Positions 26,228-35,337 are shown, numbered from the stretch's first letter. The stretch is DNA of 64,000 nucleotides from CAYFZO01 sp964347615 (GCA_964347615.1 CAYFZO010000010.1:5975-69974); one strand, 5' to 3'. Translations and numbers: made by a program. The notes: generated by a model not told the origin, from the sequence alone.

Positions 26228-26639
26228 GCAGAGCGAATTGTTTTGGACTCTTTCTTTCAGTGACTAAAGCCAAAGATAAAAGTGAGTCTATAGAAGAGGG
26301 CTGGCTGATTTTCTGGTGCAGGTAAGAAATACCCCGATGAAGATGGAGACGGAAATATGGAAGCTCACTTTCTTCATCGAGGGGGATACCATCAACTTTT
26401 GCGCGTTGCCGCAGGAGAGCAAGGTAAACGTCGGAATGGGGCCCTCCAAAGGTTTTCCAACTCATCTCGACGGAGCTCTCTGACGAAATTTCTTCAGCGG
26501 GCGGTCTCGATGCTTCTGAGAGAGACAAGCAAAATGCCCAGCGGCAAAGAACGTTCCAGTTCTCGATACCCGTTTTTCTCTTCAAGGCCGTGAGCTGGTT
26601 TTTTTCTTTCTCAGATAAACGAATGGTTTCAATGGGCAT
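26196..26639 (-). CDS. dndE: DNA phosphorothioation protein DndE
   Basis: 147 residues from ATG 26639 (MPIETIRLSEKEKNQL); an upstream start would add 22 residues inside dndD. DndE proteins are small, basic, nicked-DNA-binding subunits of the DndCDE modification complex; the N-terminal RLS-x-x-x-K pattern, the GIENWNVLCRWAF segment and the LHRGISYL segment fit the family. It is longer than usual at the C-terminus. The start overlaps the dndD stop by 11 bp, so translation is coupled. Confidence 0.85.
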   Translation of the reverse strand: MPIETIRLSEKEKNQLTALKRKTGIENWNVLCRWAFCLSLSEASRPPAEEISSESSVEMSWKTFGGPHSDVYLALLRQRAKVDGIPLDEESELPYFRLHLHRGISYLHQKISQPSSIDSLLSLALVTERKSPKQFALPTGQKLSKPC

Positions 26640-28617
26640 GGCTGTTTTTCCTCTCAAAATAGCCGGGAGTAATGTTAGAAGATGAAATACTCGGGTTATA
26701 TTCAATATTGTATTGATGAGTTATAAACTTCTTCAGTTGTGTGTAATACCTTTGGTCAATTTCTTCGTCTGTAGAAAGCAGAAGTACTTGGTGGCTTGCA
26801 AATGGGAAGTAGTTGTTTACCAAGTAGCTTCTGTGATCGCTGTCTAAACGTCCGAGAGGAGTATCTATGACTGCAGGAAGCGGACGGTCGGACACTTTGG
26901 CTAATCCCCATAATATGGCTATGGAAAGTAATTGTCGCTCGCCGGCTGACAACCTGTCCGGTGAAAGTTTATCTTCTGTTCTCGTGTAAAGGGTAAGCCC
27001 GTAAGATTCAGGTTCGATTGAAATGCGGCTGATAAGGTCGGTTTTCCGAGTTATTTGGCTGAAACTTTCCAGAATCAGTTTTTCGAGTTGTCTAATATGT
27101 TTTTCTGCGATGCGATGGCGAAAGCTTGCTAAAGTGTCTCGGAGTTTCTTCGAGTGGTTAAGGATTCTGCGATTAGTTTCATCAACGAACGAATGCTCTG
27201 TTACACTCTCCAGGTAAAGAAGATGCTTTTCCTTATGTGTGGCGAGCTGTTTGGTCAGTGTCTCAAGCTCACGTTCTAAAATCGTAGTTTTCAGTTCACC
27301 ATCTTTTTTTTCTGCTTCTGCCTGTTGGAGGGCTTCAGTGATATTACTGAGTGCATCTGGGCTGGGTACCGCCGCGAGCTTGCGGCGAGAATCAGAGAGG
27401 CGTTCTCGTATTTCCGTTGTCCGTTTGATTTGTTGATGAACGTTTGCCGTTAGCTCTTTAAAAGTTTGTTCGCTTAATGCATTAAAAGCTTCAGGGGCAA
27501 CGTGCAGGAAAGTGCTGCCAGTAGCGCGTCTACCTCTTTTCTTCCGGTCTTTGGAAAGTAAAGATTTTAGCTCCTCGACTAGCTCAACGTCAGCTGCCTT
27601 TTCCAGAAGAGATGCAAGGATTTCTTTGTCGCGTTTAGCTAATGTATCTTTGATCCATTTATGAATCTCGGTTTGTTTCTCTTGTTCGGCTTGACCTTGT
27701 GCGGCTTCCAGAATATCGCTCACCAGCATTAAGGGGGCTGCTCCGGAAGCAAGCTCTCTTAATTTGGATTCAGCCTCAGTTAATTGACGTTCGGCTTCTT
27801 TTACTTCTATTTCTATGGAGTCTTGTTGCTCCAAGAGTTCTCCTCCGTCTCGACGAAATTCGTCTCGCAGCCGCTTAATCCGGTTTAGGGTGTTTTGGAG
27901 GCTGGTTCTCTCGCTGGCAAGCTTCTCCGTCAGGATTGATTGCTGTTTTTCAAGTTTCGAAATCCGTTGTTGAAATTCAGATATCTCCTTTTTCTCTTTT
28001 GAACCGGCCAATGCAGTTTTTCTTTTTGTTTCGATAACTTGGAGATCGTTTGACGTGCGGTCAACCAGATCAAGTCCCAACAGGGCGTGCAGGCCGGTGC
28101 GAATTAATTCTGCAGATTGCTCTTCCGACGCAAGAGATTCGATTTTCTCACCGTCGAAAAAGAACAAACTAGAGACTTGAACAGGGATAAACTCTTCGAT
28201 GTATTCGTACCACCTGTCCGTTATAGCGGAATCAAATTTCTCATTGCGGAGTACCTTGATAGTTTCTTTCAGACTCTTCCCCGTGGATCGCCAAGTGCGG
28301 ATTATGCGGATAGTATCTTCTGAGCCGTTTCTGTTGTGCCGGAACTGAAGTTCGATACCCGCACCTTCTTTCGCGTCAATTTGACGATTGATGGTGCGGC
28401 GAAGAAATTCCGAATAACTCAGGCTTCCTCGGTTGGAACAATTGGCGAATTTTCCGTATAGGGCAAGCTTCAAGGCGTCGAGCAAGGTGGTTTTCCCGCC
28501 GCCGTTAAGTGCGCCGAATAAGATGATTGGTTTGTTTGAGCCTTTGGGCGTCAGATTGACGCAATGCCGCCCTTTATAAATCCCAAAGTTGTGTAATACG
28601 AGCTCGTCAAGGAGCAT
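26629..28617 (-). CDS. dndD: DNA phosphorothioation ATPase DndD
   Basis: 662 residues from the ATG at 28617 (MLLDELVLHNFGIYKG); the longer frame adds 21 residues overlapping dndC. SMC/RecF-type ATPase: Walker A ALNGGGKTTLLDAL (~36-49), FFFDGEKIESLA, long coiled-coil arms, then signature LSAGERQLLSIAIL and Walker B PAVIDTPLGRLD. It supplies ATPase activity for sulphur insertion by the DndCDE complex. It overlaps dndC and dndE by 11 bp on each side. Confidence 0.93.
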   Translation of the reverse strand: MLLDELVLHNFGIYKGRHCVNLTPKGSNKPIILFGALNGGGKTTLLDALKLALYGKFANCSNRGSLSYSEFLRRTINRQIDAKEGAGIELQFRHNRNGSEDTIRIIRTWRSTGKSLKETIKVLRNEKFDSAITDRWYEYIEEFIPVQVSSLFFFDGEKIESLASEEQSAELIRTGLHALLGLDLVDRTSNDLQVIETKRKTALAGSKEKKEISEFQQRISKLEKQQSILTEKLASERTSLQNTLNRIKRLRDEFRRDGGELLEQQDSIEIEVKEAERQLTEAESKLRELASGAAPLMLVSDILEAAQGQAEQEKQTEIHKWIKDTLAKRDKEILASLLEKAADVELVEELKSLLSKDRKKRGRRATGSTFLHVAPEAFNALSEQTFKELTANVHQQIKRTTEIRERLSDSRRKLAAVPSPDALSNITEALQQAEAEKKDGELKTTILERELETLTKQLATHKEKHLLYLESVTEHSFVDETNRRILNHSKKLRDTLASFRHRIAEKHIRQLEKLILESFSQITRKTDLISRISIEPESYGLTLYTRTEDKLSPDRLSAGERQLLSIAILWGLAKVSDRPLPAVIDTPLGRLDSDHRSYLVNNYFPFASHQVLLLSTDEEIDQRYYTQLKKFITHQYNIEYNPSISSSNITPGYFERKNSHAH

Positions 28618-30145
28618 CGGATTCGCTTTTTGCTTGAAGTTGGAAAGTACTGGGTGAAACCAACGGCACGGCGTTTTCACTTTTTATTCGTATTTTTTCC
28701 AAGGCCTGACTTCGTTTAACAGCGAATGTTTCGGCCTCTTCGGCAGTATCGAACGATCCTCGCTCTAATGCTTTATCAATGGCTCTGTAAAGACCGGATC
28801 GTCGTGCCATAGTGCGGTATTGATGTTCCAGGTGCAGGAGCTCTCGCGCAAGTTGATAGTGAATGCCGTCCGGGTCCCCTGATTCTTCACAGATATCTTT
28901 AAGCAAATCCATGTCATCCTGTTTAAACGTTTGGTTCTCGTCCAGACTGCTGGTGGGATAAGGCTTGCCCATGACCTCCTCGTAGATTCGAGGCAAGGAG
29001 TCTTCAATCTCGTGTTTTTCCATCACCCAGATTCGACGAATCTCTTCAAGGTCTTCTATGGACAAAAGTTCCAGGTTCCGAACTTCCGGGGGGCCGAGTT
29101 TCTGCACTTCTTGCTGCGCCTTGAGAATCTCTCGTAGTAGCTGCTCTCGGTAGCTTTGCTTGTAAGGCCCGTGCACCAAACGCTCATTAAACACCAGCAG
29201 GGTTCCATCCATCTTTCGAAAGTCACGGTGCTTTCGATCGTTGGTATTGAGCCAATTATTTCTGATATCCAAAAGAGGCGTCATCCATCTTTTTTCCTCG
29301 TCGTTTTGGATCATCGCCGCCATGGATTTATCTTGTTCGACCATGGTGCATACATAGCAACCAAAACGGCTGTCGCCGCAACTGGGTGTCGAAGAATCCA
29401 CGACGAGAGGGCATTCGTTGTCTTTCGTCGCCCCTCGATATATTTCCAGCAAAGCTTGGTTGTCGTATCCCCAAGGATTTTTGAAGGTTACCAGATATTC
29501 CCAAACGTCATCATTGGTCCATTCCGCTATCGGGGTATATACCCAAACCCGGTCCAGAGCAGGATCTGCATTTCTGCTCAAATGTTGGCGAGTGCTTTTT
29601 TCAGTACGCTTCATGCTTGCTTTGCGGGCGGAGCTTTCAGCTTTTCTGGTGCCTAGGATCAAGATGGCTTCATCATTTTCTTGAACAAGCCTCCGGATGA
29701 AGTCATTCGCCGGACCGATTTTCAGGCGACTGGTGCACCAGCGGAATTTAGGACGTGGGCTGGGATATCCTTTGCCGACAAGGTTGACCCAAAACCGATC
29801 TTGCGTTTGAGGGGTTAGGCGATGAGGGTGGAACGGGATATGAGACTTGGCAATGGCCGTCCGCATTGTTTCAAGTGATTTTTCCACCCATAGGGCCACA
29901 ATCGGGTTCTCCACCAAGGTATCAGTGCTGATGATGTGAACCGGTTTGATGCGTTTATCAAAGGGAAGCGCCGATATGGAGTTCCAAATCAATTGAGCGG
30001 TAGCGGTTGAATCTTTTCCTCCGCTGTAACCTACGATCCATGGGATTTCATCGTCTAAGTAGAGCGCTTGGACTTGTTCCATGAGCTTTCCGACCGTTTT
30101 TTCAATCCCGTCGGAGTGAAACGCGGATTTACGCTGCTTTTTCAT
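28607..30145 (-). CDS. dndC: DNA phosphorothioation protein DndC (PAPS-reductase-like)
   Basis: 512 residues. The ATP-pyrophosphatase PP-loop SGGKDST is at 41-47. Cysteines for the 4Fe-4S cluster are visible in FRWCTSRLK and in ECPLV...SCGDSRFGCYVCTM (about 245-275). DndC activates the DNA backbone with ATP and transfers sulphur delivered by DndA or IscS. Its start overlaps the dndB stop by 17 bp. No dndA is present in the island, so a housekeeping cysteine desulphurase must supply the sulphur. Confidence 0.95.
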   Translation of the reverse strand: MKKQRKSAFHSDGIEKTVGKLMEQVQALYLDDEIPWIVGYSGGKDSTATAQLIWNSISALPFDKRIKPVHIISTDTLVENPIVALWVEKSLETMRTAIAKSHIPFHPHRLTPQTQDRFWVNLVGKGYPSPRPKFRWCTSRLKIGPANDFIRRLVQENDEAILILGTRKAESSARKASMKRTEKSTRQHLSRNADPALDRVWVYTPIAEWTNDDVWEYLVTFKNPWGYDNQALLEIYRGATKDNECPLVVDSSTPSCGDSRFGCYVCTMVEQDKSMAAMIQNDEEKRWMTPLLDIRNNWLNTNDRKHRDFRKMDGTLLVFNERLVHGPYKQSYREQLLREILKAQQEVQKLGPPEVRNLELLSIEDLEEIRRIWVMEKHEIEDSLPRIYEEVMGKPYPTSSLDENQTFKQDDMDLLKDICEESGDPDGIHYQLARELLHLEHQYRTMARRSGLYRAIDKALERGSFDTAEEAETFAVKRSQALEKIRIKSENAVPLVSPSTFQLQAKSESDAP

Positions 30146-31232
30146 GGGCGCCTTGTTGAAATGCTTCCTCGGCTTGCCGTTCTTCCGGTAAGAGTGGAAG
30201 TTTCAACCGTTCTTTAATGAAGTTTGTGGTCAAGGTTACGTTTTGACTTGCTTTTGATATACGCCCCCCAATCATTGCGCGTCCTTCCCAAGTTTTCGTA
30301 TTAGACTTTGCCCAGTTGATTTTTTTAAGTTCTGCGAGAGATTTGCGCCAACCTTGCGGTCGTTTTTGTAGAAGCTGGTTCCCGACGTGCCCTAGAGCTT
30401 GCAGTACTAAAGCGTGAGAGTGGATAAAATCTCGACGGACCTCCCCAGCCGTTATTTTGGATTCACGCACCAGTCGCCACTCCGGGATAGTTTCCCCAAT
30501 TGCATCCCAATAGGACGAGCATTTATCAACTGCATTGTTAATATCTGATAGCTCTTGGCCGTTTAACAATGCGGTATTTCCAGAATAAATGGCGCTTAAC
30601 GTAAAAAGCTTTCGAGAACGTTTTGACAGCGTTGATTTTTCCATTTCGACCAAATTCTCAAATGCTTTCGAGCGAAGTGCGACTAGCTTGGCAAGCTGGG
30701 CTCGGTCGTCTCGGTAGTCGTAGAGCAAGCCCAGCGAACGAGAGGGACGAATTGAGTAGCGATTCAGATCGGCGAACATCTGTTGACATAACGCCAAACC
30801 GCGGTCGATGAAAAACACGACCGCTATTGTTTCATCACCAAGTTTTGGTTCATTTTTCAGAGCTCGTTCTATCGCGGCGCGACGGTGCTGGCCGTCATTG
30901 ATGATGAATTGCGCCTGCATGTCAATATGGAGAGAGCCGATCCTTCCTTGATTTTCGCTTTCCCCAAGCGGGTCGAAACGTACTTCTCCGTTAATTGACG
31001 CAGTGATGGCTGAAAAGACGTAGCTGTCGGGGTTTTCTAGGATGTAATTTGAGATTTCTGGTACTCGAATTTTATTTAAGGTTCGCTGAGCTCTGATTTC
31101 CGGCACAAGCTCTTCATCGTCAAAAAGGAAAATCTTTGGTATGAGTTTCAGTGGGCACATTGAGACATAGTATTCTCGGCCCGCTTGAATACCGCGGATG
31201 GCTGGGAAATGGTACCCAAAATCTGTGTCCAT
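30129..31232 (-). CDS. dndB: DNA phosphorothioation-associated regulator DndB (DGQHR protein)
   Basis: 367 residues from ATG 31232 (MDTDFGYHFPAIRGIQ); an in-frame start 54 bp further up is possible. The DGQHR motif is present (IINDGQHRRAAIERAL, 113-117), with YDYRDDRAQLAKL and a basic C-terminus. DndB proteins act as transcriptional regulators of dnd operons and influence modification frequency. It is the first gene of the minus-strand operon, downstream of a good promoter with an inverted repeat at the start point, which suggests autoregulation. Confidence 0.92.
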   Translation of the reverse strand: MDTDFGYHFPAIRGIQAGREYYVSMCPLKLIPKIFLFDDEELVPEIRAQRTLNKIRVPEISNYILENPDSYVFSAITASINGEVRFDPLGESENQGRIGSLHIDMQAQFIINDGQHRRAAIERALKNEPKLGDETIAVVFFIDRGLALCQQMFADLNRYSIRPSRSLGLLYDYRDDRAQLAKLVALRSKAFENLVEMEKSTLSKRSRKLFTLSAIYSGNTALLNGQELSDINNAVDKCSSYWDAIGETIPEWRLVRESKITAGEVRRDFIHSHALVLQALGHVGNQLLQKRPQGWRKSLAELKKINWAKSNTKTWEGRAMIGGRISKASQNVTLTTNFIKERLKLPLLPEERQAEEAFQQGAHEKAA

Positions 31233-31252
31233 GTTTTGTATCAGCCTACGGT

Positions 31253-31274
31253 GTTTGTTAAATGGATAACAAAC
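31253..31274. promoter_or_regulatory. Perfect inverted repeat GTTTGTTA-N6-TAACAAAC, candidate dndB operator
   Basis: Perfect 8-bp arms with a 6-bp spacer lie directly downstream of the dndB -10 box, over the expected start of transcription and 20 bp before the ATG. A bound repressor would block initiation. The arms share TGTTA/TAACA with the repeat at 17476-17495 before the opposite operon. Confidence 0.7.
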
Positions 31275-31303
31275 ATCATAGGCCAATATAACGAACCAAG
31301 CAA
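31275..31303 (-). promoter_or_regulatory. Promoter of the dndBCDE operon
   Basis: On the minus strand, TTGCTT (31303-31298) and TATGAT (31280-31275) are separated by exactly 17 bp. This is a good sigma-70 match and the only strong one in the 290-bp spacer between the HARE gene and dndB. Confidence 0.65.
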
Positions 31304-31523
31304 GTTTGAGTGTTTGGCTTACTACAGCAAGGTATTTGTTTTTTTGATTCTAGGCCAAACGGAGCTGGCGGCTGAGGGAGGGGCAGGGAAAGGCCTTAAG
31401 CCGCAGGTGGCTGGTTAACGTCGCCTTCAAGTTTGAGGTTAGCGGCAAAGTTTTTGGAACCCGAAAGGGTCTTTCACAAACAATAAAGGTTTTATTTCTT
31501 GCGATGCGGCCGTTCTCAAAAGG

Positions 31524-31763
31524 CTATTTTTTGCTCCACTCAGCCAGAGCATAAGTATTGTCTGATTTCTTAACGAAGATTATTTCTCCCTTGTTGAGCG
31601 GCGCGTCAGATTTTTTTCGTAAGGTTTGAGCCAGAATCGCGGTTGGATTTTTGGCGCCAAACTGGAACAGTTTCCGTTTTGCGATTTCGTTGTAAATATC
31701 TTTGGCCTGCATCGGATGCCCGGCTTCTCGTAGCACGGCAACTGCTGCTTCGTAGATTTTCAT
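31524..31763 (-). CDS. HARE-type winged-helix domain protein
   Basis: 79 residues that form a single HARE-HTH-like winged helix (YEAAVAVLREAGHPMQAKDI, KRKLFQFGAKNPTAILAQ, ending with a short wing NTYALAEWSKK). The HARE fold is known from the RNA polymerase delta subunit, ASXL proteins and restriction or modification enzymes. A strong AGGAG precedes the ATG at 31763. It lies between tRNA-Leu and the dndB promoter, in the same direction as dndB but 290 bp away. It may regulate the island or act as a DNA-binding accessory. Confidence 0.75.
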   Translation of the reverse strand: MKIYEAAVAVLREAGHPMQAKDIYNEIAKRKLFQFGAKNPTAILAQTLRKKSDAPLNKGEIIFVKKSDNTYALAEWSKK

Positions 31764-31807
31764 TGAATTCTCCTCTTTCCGGTTTTTATTTCATGGTTCT
31801 GAAACAG

Positions 31808-31841
31808 AAAAAGCGCCGGTGAAAGCCCGTGTGCCGGCGCC
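31808..31841 (-). terminator. Rho-independent terminator of tRNA-Leu
   Basis: Read on the minus strand, GCGCCGG and CCGGCGC pair perfectly across a 14-nt loop and are followed by five T residues. It lies 13 bp beyond the tRNA 3' end. Confidence 0.8.
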
Positions 31842-31853
31842 TTGCAGCGGACT

Positions 31854-31942
<89 letters not shown>

Positions 31943-31963
31943 TGTGGCGCGGCAAGGCGCCAC

Positions 31964-31991
31964 TTTATAGCGCAGGGTCGGCGCGTGTCAA
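31964..31991 (-). promoter_or_regulatory. Promoter of tRNA-Leu
   Basis: On the minus strand, a perfect TTGACA (31991-31986) and TATAAA (31969-31964) lie 16 bp apart, about 22 bp before the tRNA 5' end. Confidence 0.85.
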
Positions 31992-32253
31992 ATTGCGGGC
32001 GGGTTCGGATGCACCGGAACCGCGCCTCGGCGACGAGCGGCTTACGCTTCGTTTGTTGCTAAAGCCGGCGCCGTTGTCCATAATGCTTCTCCATTCTGTA
32101 CTCAAGGAAGCCGCCTTTTACAGACAACCGCCTGCGAGGAAACGTGATCAGGCTTCTCCCGAAAGCGGGTTCGGTGCGCGCGGCACGTTCGCCGTCGTTC
32201 ACGACCCGCACCGCACACCAGCACCGCCGCGGCTTGCGCCGTTGATCTTTTGG

Positions 32254-34413
32254 ATGTTGATTCCGACGCGACAAGTGATTTACGAGGCTTTGAAGTCGAG
32301 GAAAGGCTTCGCGAGCTTCAAGGAAGTCTCCGCGCTGCTCGGCACGACGCCCAAGCAGGCGCCGGCGGTGCGCAACCGTCTCAAGGCGATGGTGCGCGAC
32401 GGGCAACTGGCTTGCGACGACAAGGGCGGCTACCGGGCAGCCCGTGAAGCGCGGCGCGTGACCGGCGTCTTCATCGCGTCCGACCGCGGCGCGAGCGTCA
32501 AGCTCGACTCGCCCGAGGAAACGTATCTGGAACTGCCCTGGCGTCTGACGCGCGCGCTGGTGGACGGCGACAAGGTGGCGGTGGACCTGGTCGAGAATCG
32601 GGCAGGCGCCACCGCCGAGGATATCGATGAGGTCACCGACGAGGGTTTTCCGGTCGCGGTCGAAGTCCTCGCGCGCGACCGGGAAGTCGCGGGCGTCGTT
32701 GCGCCGAACGGCTGCATCGAACCGTTGCACGAGATCGGGCAGGACGAAGTGCGGGTGCTCGCCGGCGGACGTTCGTCGAAAGCCGCCGCGGTCAAAAGCG
32801 GCGACGTCGTCGTCGTGCATCTGCGCAAGCCCAAGTCGGGCGGCGGGGTTGCGGGTGAAATCATCGAGGTGCTTGGCGAGCGTGAAAGCGCGGGTATGGA
32901 GGTCGACGTTGTGCTGCGCACCTACAACGTCCCGTGCCGCTGGCGGCGCGAGGCGCTGGACGAGGCTGAACGTTGCACCGCGGTTTCGCAACGGGACTTC
33001 GCCGGGCGCGAAGACCTGCGCGAGACGGGGTTCGTCACGATAGACGGAGAGGACGCGAAGGATTTCGACGATGCGATCTTCTTTGAGAAGCGCGGCGACG
33101 GCTGGCGCTTGTGGGTCGCCATCGCCGACGTCGCGAGCTACGTCAAGCCGGGCGGCGCGCTCGACGCCGCGGCTTACGAGCGGGGCAACTCGTTTTATTT
33201 TCCGGGGCGCGTCGTGCCGATGCTGCCGCCGGTGTTGTCCGACGGCTTGTGTTCGTTGCGTCCCGACGAGGAACGTCTGGCGCTGGTCTGCCGCGTGAAC
33301 CTGTCGTCGCAAGGCGAGATCGAGGGTTACGAGTTCGTCCGCGCGGTGATTCGTTCTCACGCGCGGATGACCTACACCGAGGTCGGGCGTTTCCTGCAGA
33401 CCGGCGGAGGTCTCGACGCACGCCCGGCGCAAGTGCGCGACGTGCTGCGCGAAGGCGCGCGCGCGTTCGAGCGGCTTGTGGCTCGGCGTCGGGCGCGCGG
33501 CGCGCTGGAAATCGACGTGACCGAGACGCGCATGTTGTTCGACGAGCACGGGATGGTGCGCCGGATCGTGCCGTTCGAACGCAACGACGCACACCGCCTG
33601 ATCGAGGAGTGCATGATTTGCGCCAACGTCTGCGCCGCGAAGTTTCTTGCCGAACGCGACTGCGGGCTGCTCTACCGCGTCCACGCCGGTCTCAAGAAAG
33701 AGGCGGTCGAAGATCTGAAGTTTTTCCTGCGCGAACGCGGGCTTCGTCTGGACGGGGAACGCAACGTCGAGCTGGCGCGCCTGCTCGAGGAGGCCGCCGG
33801 ACGCGACGACGCGCACGCGGTGCAAAGCGTGATCTTGCGTTCCTTGACGCGCGCGCTGTACCAGCCGGACAACGCCGGGCATTACGGTCTGGCGCTTTCG
33901 CTTTATGCGCATTTCACCTCGCCGATTCGCCGCTATCCCGACCTGCTCGTGCATCGCGCGATCCACGCGGTGCTCGACGGCGACGCCGGCGCGGGCAAGC
34001 GCTACGCCGGGGACGAGTTGAAGGCCATCGGCGGACATTGCTCGGAGACCGAAAAGGTCGCCGACGACGCAACCCGCGCCGTCGCCAAGTACCTCAAGTG
34101 CCTCTACGTTCAGGATCGGATCGGGGAACGTTTCACCGGCATCGTCGTCGGCGTCACCAACTTCGGCTTGTTCATCGAACTCGACAAGGTGTACGTCGAG
34201 GGACTTTTGCACATTGCGTCCCTGGACTCCGACTATTACTTCTTCGACGCGCCGGGGCATCGTCTGGTCGGCGAGTCGAGCGGCAAGGTGTACCGTTTGG
34301 GTGACCGGATCGAGGTCGTGCTGGTCAGGGTCGAGCCCGAGGAGCGCAAGATCGACTTCGCCCTGCCTGGCGCCGCCGGTTCAAGACGTCCCCGCCGTCG
34401 CGGGCGGAAATGA
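32254..34413 (+). CDS. rnr: Ribonuclease R
   Basis: 3'-5' exoribonuclease of the RNB family that degrades structured RNA. From ATG 32254 it has 719 residues: an N-terminal winged helix (QVIYEALKSRKGFASFKEV), two cold-shock-like OB folds, the RNB catalytic domain with the metal-binding DAKDFDDAIFF and TSPIRRYPDLLVHRAI, and a C-terminal S1 domain (FTGIVVGVTNFGLFIELD), ending in a short basic tail RRPRRRGRK. The frame is open to 31993; ATG 32083 is an alternative, and no start has a convincing Shine-Dalgarno. Its stop overlaps rlmB by 4 bp. Confidence 0.93.
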   Translation: MLIPTRQVIYEALKSRKGFASFKEVSALLGTTPKQAPAVRNRLKAMVRDGQLACDDKGGYRAAREARRVTGVFIASDRGASVKLDSPEETYLELPWRLTRALVDGDKVAVDLVENRAGATAEDIDEVTDEGFPVAVEVLARDREVAGVVAPNGCIEPLHEIGQDEVRVLAGGRSSKAAAVKSGDVVVVHLRKPKSGGGVAGEIIEVLGERESAGMEVDVVLRTYNVPCRWRREALDEAERCTAVSQRDFAGREDLRETGFVTIDGEDAKDFDDAIFFEKRGDGWRLWVAIADVASYVKPGGALDAAAYERGNSFYFPGRVVPMLPPVLSDGLCSLRPDEERLALVCRVNLSSQGEIEGYEFVRAVIRSHARMTYTEVGRFLQTGGGLDARPAQVRDVLREGARAFERLVARRRARGALEIDVTETRMLFDEHGMVRRIVPFERNDAHRLIEECMICANVCAAKFLAERDCGLLYRVHAGLKKEAVEDLKFFLRERGLRLDGERNVELARLLEEAAGRDDAHAVQSVILRSLTRALYQPDNAGHYGLALSLYAHFTSPIRRYPDLLVHRAIHAVLDGDAGAGKRYAGDELKAIGGHCSETEKVADDATRAVAKYLKCLYVQDRIGERFTGIVVGVTNFGLFIELDKVYVEGLLHIASLDSDYYFFDAPGHRLVGESSGKVYRLGDRIEVVLVRVEPEERKIDFALPGAAGSRRPRRRGRK

Positions 34414-35168
34414 AAGCTGCCGCGTCGGACGCGCCGGTTTGGATCTACGGCGCCAACAGCGTGCGCGCGATACTCAAGTCGCGTCCGCGGGACGTCGTCG
34501 AGCTCTGCCTTGCCGAGCACAAGGGCAACCCGCGTCTGGCGCGCCTGCGCGAGGAGGCCGAGGCCGCCGGCGTCGCTTGCACGGTCAAGCCGTTGCGCAC
34601 GATCGAGGGTCTGGTCGGCGACCGCGGCCATCAGGGCGTCGCGGCGTTGTGCCGTCTGCCCGTCTGCTTGGGTGAACGCGATCTCGCCGCTTTGTGCGTC
34701 GGCGCGCCCGCGTTCTTGATTCTCGACCGTGTCACCGACCCGGCCAATCTCGGTGCTTGCCTGCGCAGTGCCGAGGCTTGCGGCGCGACCGCGTTGGTTG
34801 TGCCGGCGAACAACGCGGTCGGACTGACGCCGGCGGCGGTCAAGGTGGCGTCGGGGGCGGCGGGGCGGGTGCCGTTCGTGCGCGTCTCGAATCTCGCGCG
34901 CGCGATCGGTACGTTGAAAGAGCACGGGGTTTGGATCGTCGGCACCGCGGCGGACGCCGAGCAGCGTTTGTGCGAAATCGACTGCCGCCGCCCGGTGGCG
35001 TTCGTGATGGGTGCCGAAGGCGCCGGTCTGCGCCGACGCACCGCGGCTTTGTGCGATCATCTCGCGGCGATCCCGATGTGCGGGCAGGCCGAAAGCCTCA
35101 ACGTGTCCGCGGCAGCGGCGATTTGCCTGTATGAGATGCGCCGCCAGCGGGACACCGACGCCGAATGA
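34410..35168 (+). CDS. rlmB: 23S rRNA (guanosine-2'-O-)-methyltransferase RlmB
   Basis: SpoU/TrmH-type (SPOUT) methyltransferase that modifies a conserved Gm in domain V of 23S rRNA using SAM. 252 residues. An N-terminal substrate-binding domain begins WIYGANSVRAIL. The three SPOUT motifs are LDRVTDPANLGACLRSAEA, FVMGAEGAGLRR and IPMCGQAESLNVSAAAAICL, which form the knot. It overlaps rnr by an ATGA, the usual rnr-rlmB pair. Confidence 0.96.
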   Translation: MKAAASDAPVWIYGANSVRAILKSRPRDVVELCLAEHKGNPRLARLREEAEAAGVACTVKPLRTIEGLVGDRGHQGVAALCRLPVCLGERDLAALCVGAPAFLILDRVTDPANLGACLRSAEACGATALVVPANNAVGLTPAAVKVASGAAGRVPFVRVSNLARAIGTLKEHGVWIVGTAADAEQRLCEIDCRRPVAFVMGAEGAGLRRRTAALCDHLAAIPMCGQAESLNVSAAAAICLYEMRRQRDTDAE

Positions 35169-35233
35169 CGCGGCGCAAGGCACCGGTCGAGTTCCCGCGG
35201 GGCGAGGCACCGGTCGAGCGTCCGGCACGGCGT

Positions 35234-35262
35234 TTGCCGGCATCGCTTCAATCGGTTACACT
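35234..35262 (+). promoter_or_regulatory. Putative promoter of the rpsF operon
   Basis: TTGCCG (35234-35239) and TACACT (35257-35262) are 17 bp apart in the spacer between rlmB and rpsF. A clear AAGGAG ribosome-binding site follows before the ATG at 35338. Confidence 0.55.
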
Positions 35263-35337
35263 GCGCGACTACGTTGACGTTCCTTGCTTCTGCGCCCGCT
35301 TCGGGCTCGCAAGCAAAACCCATAAGGAGCAACATTG

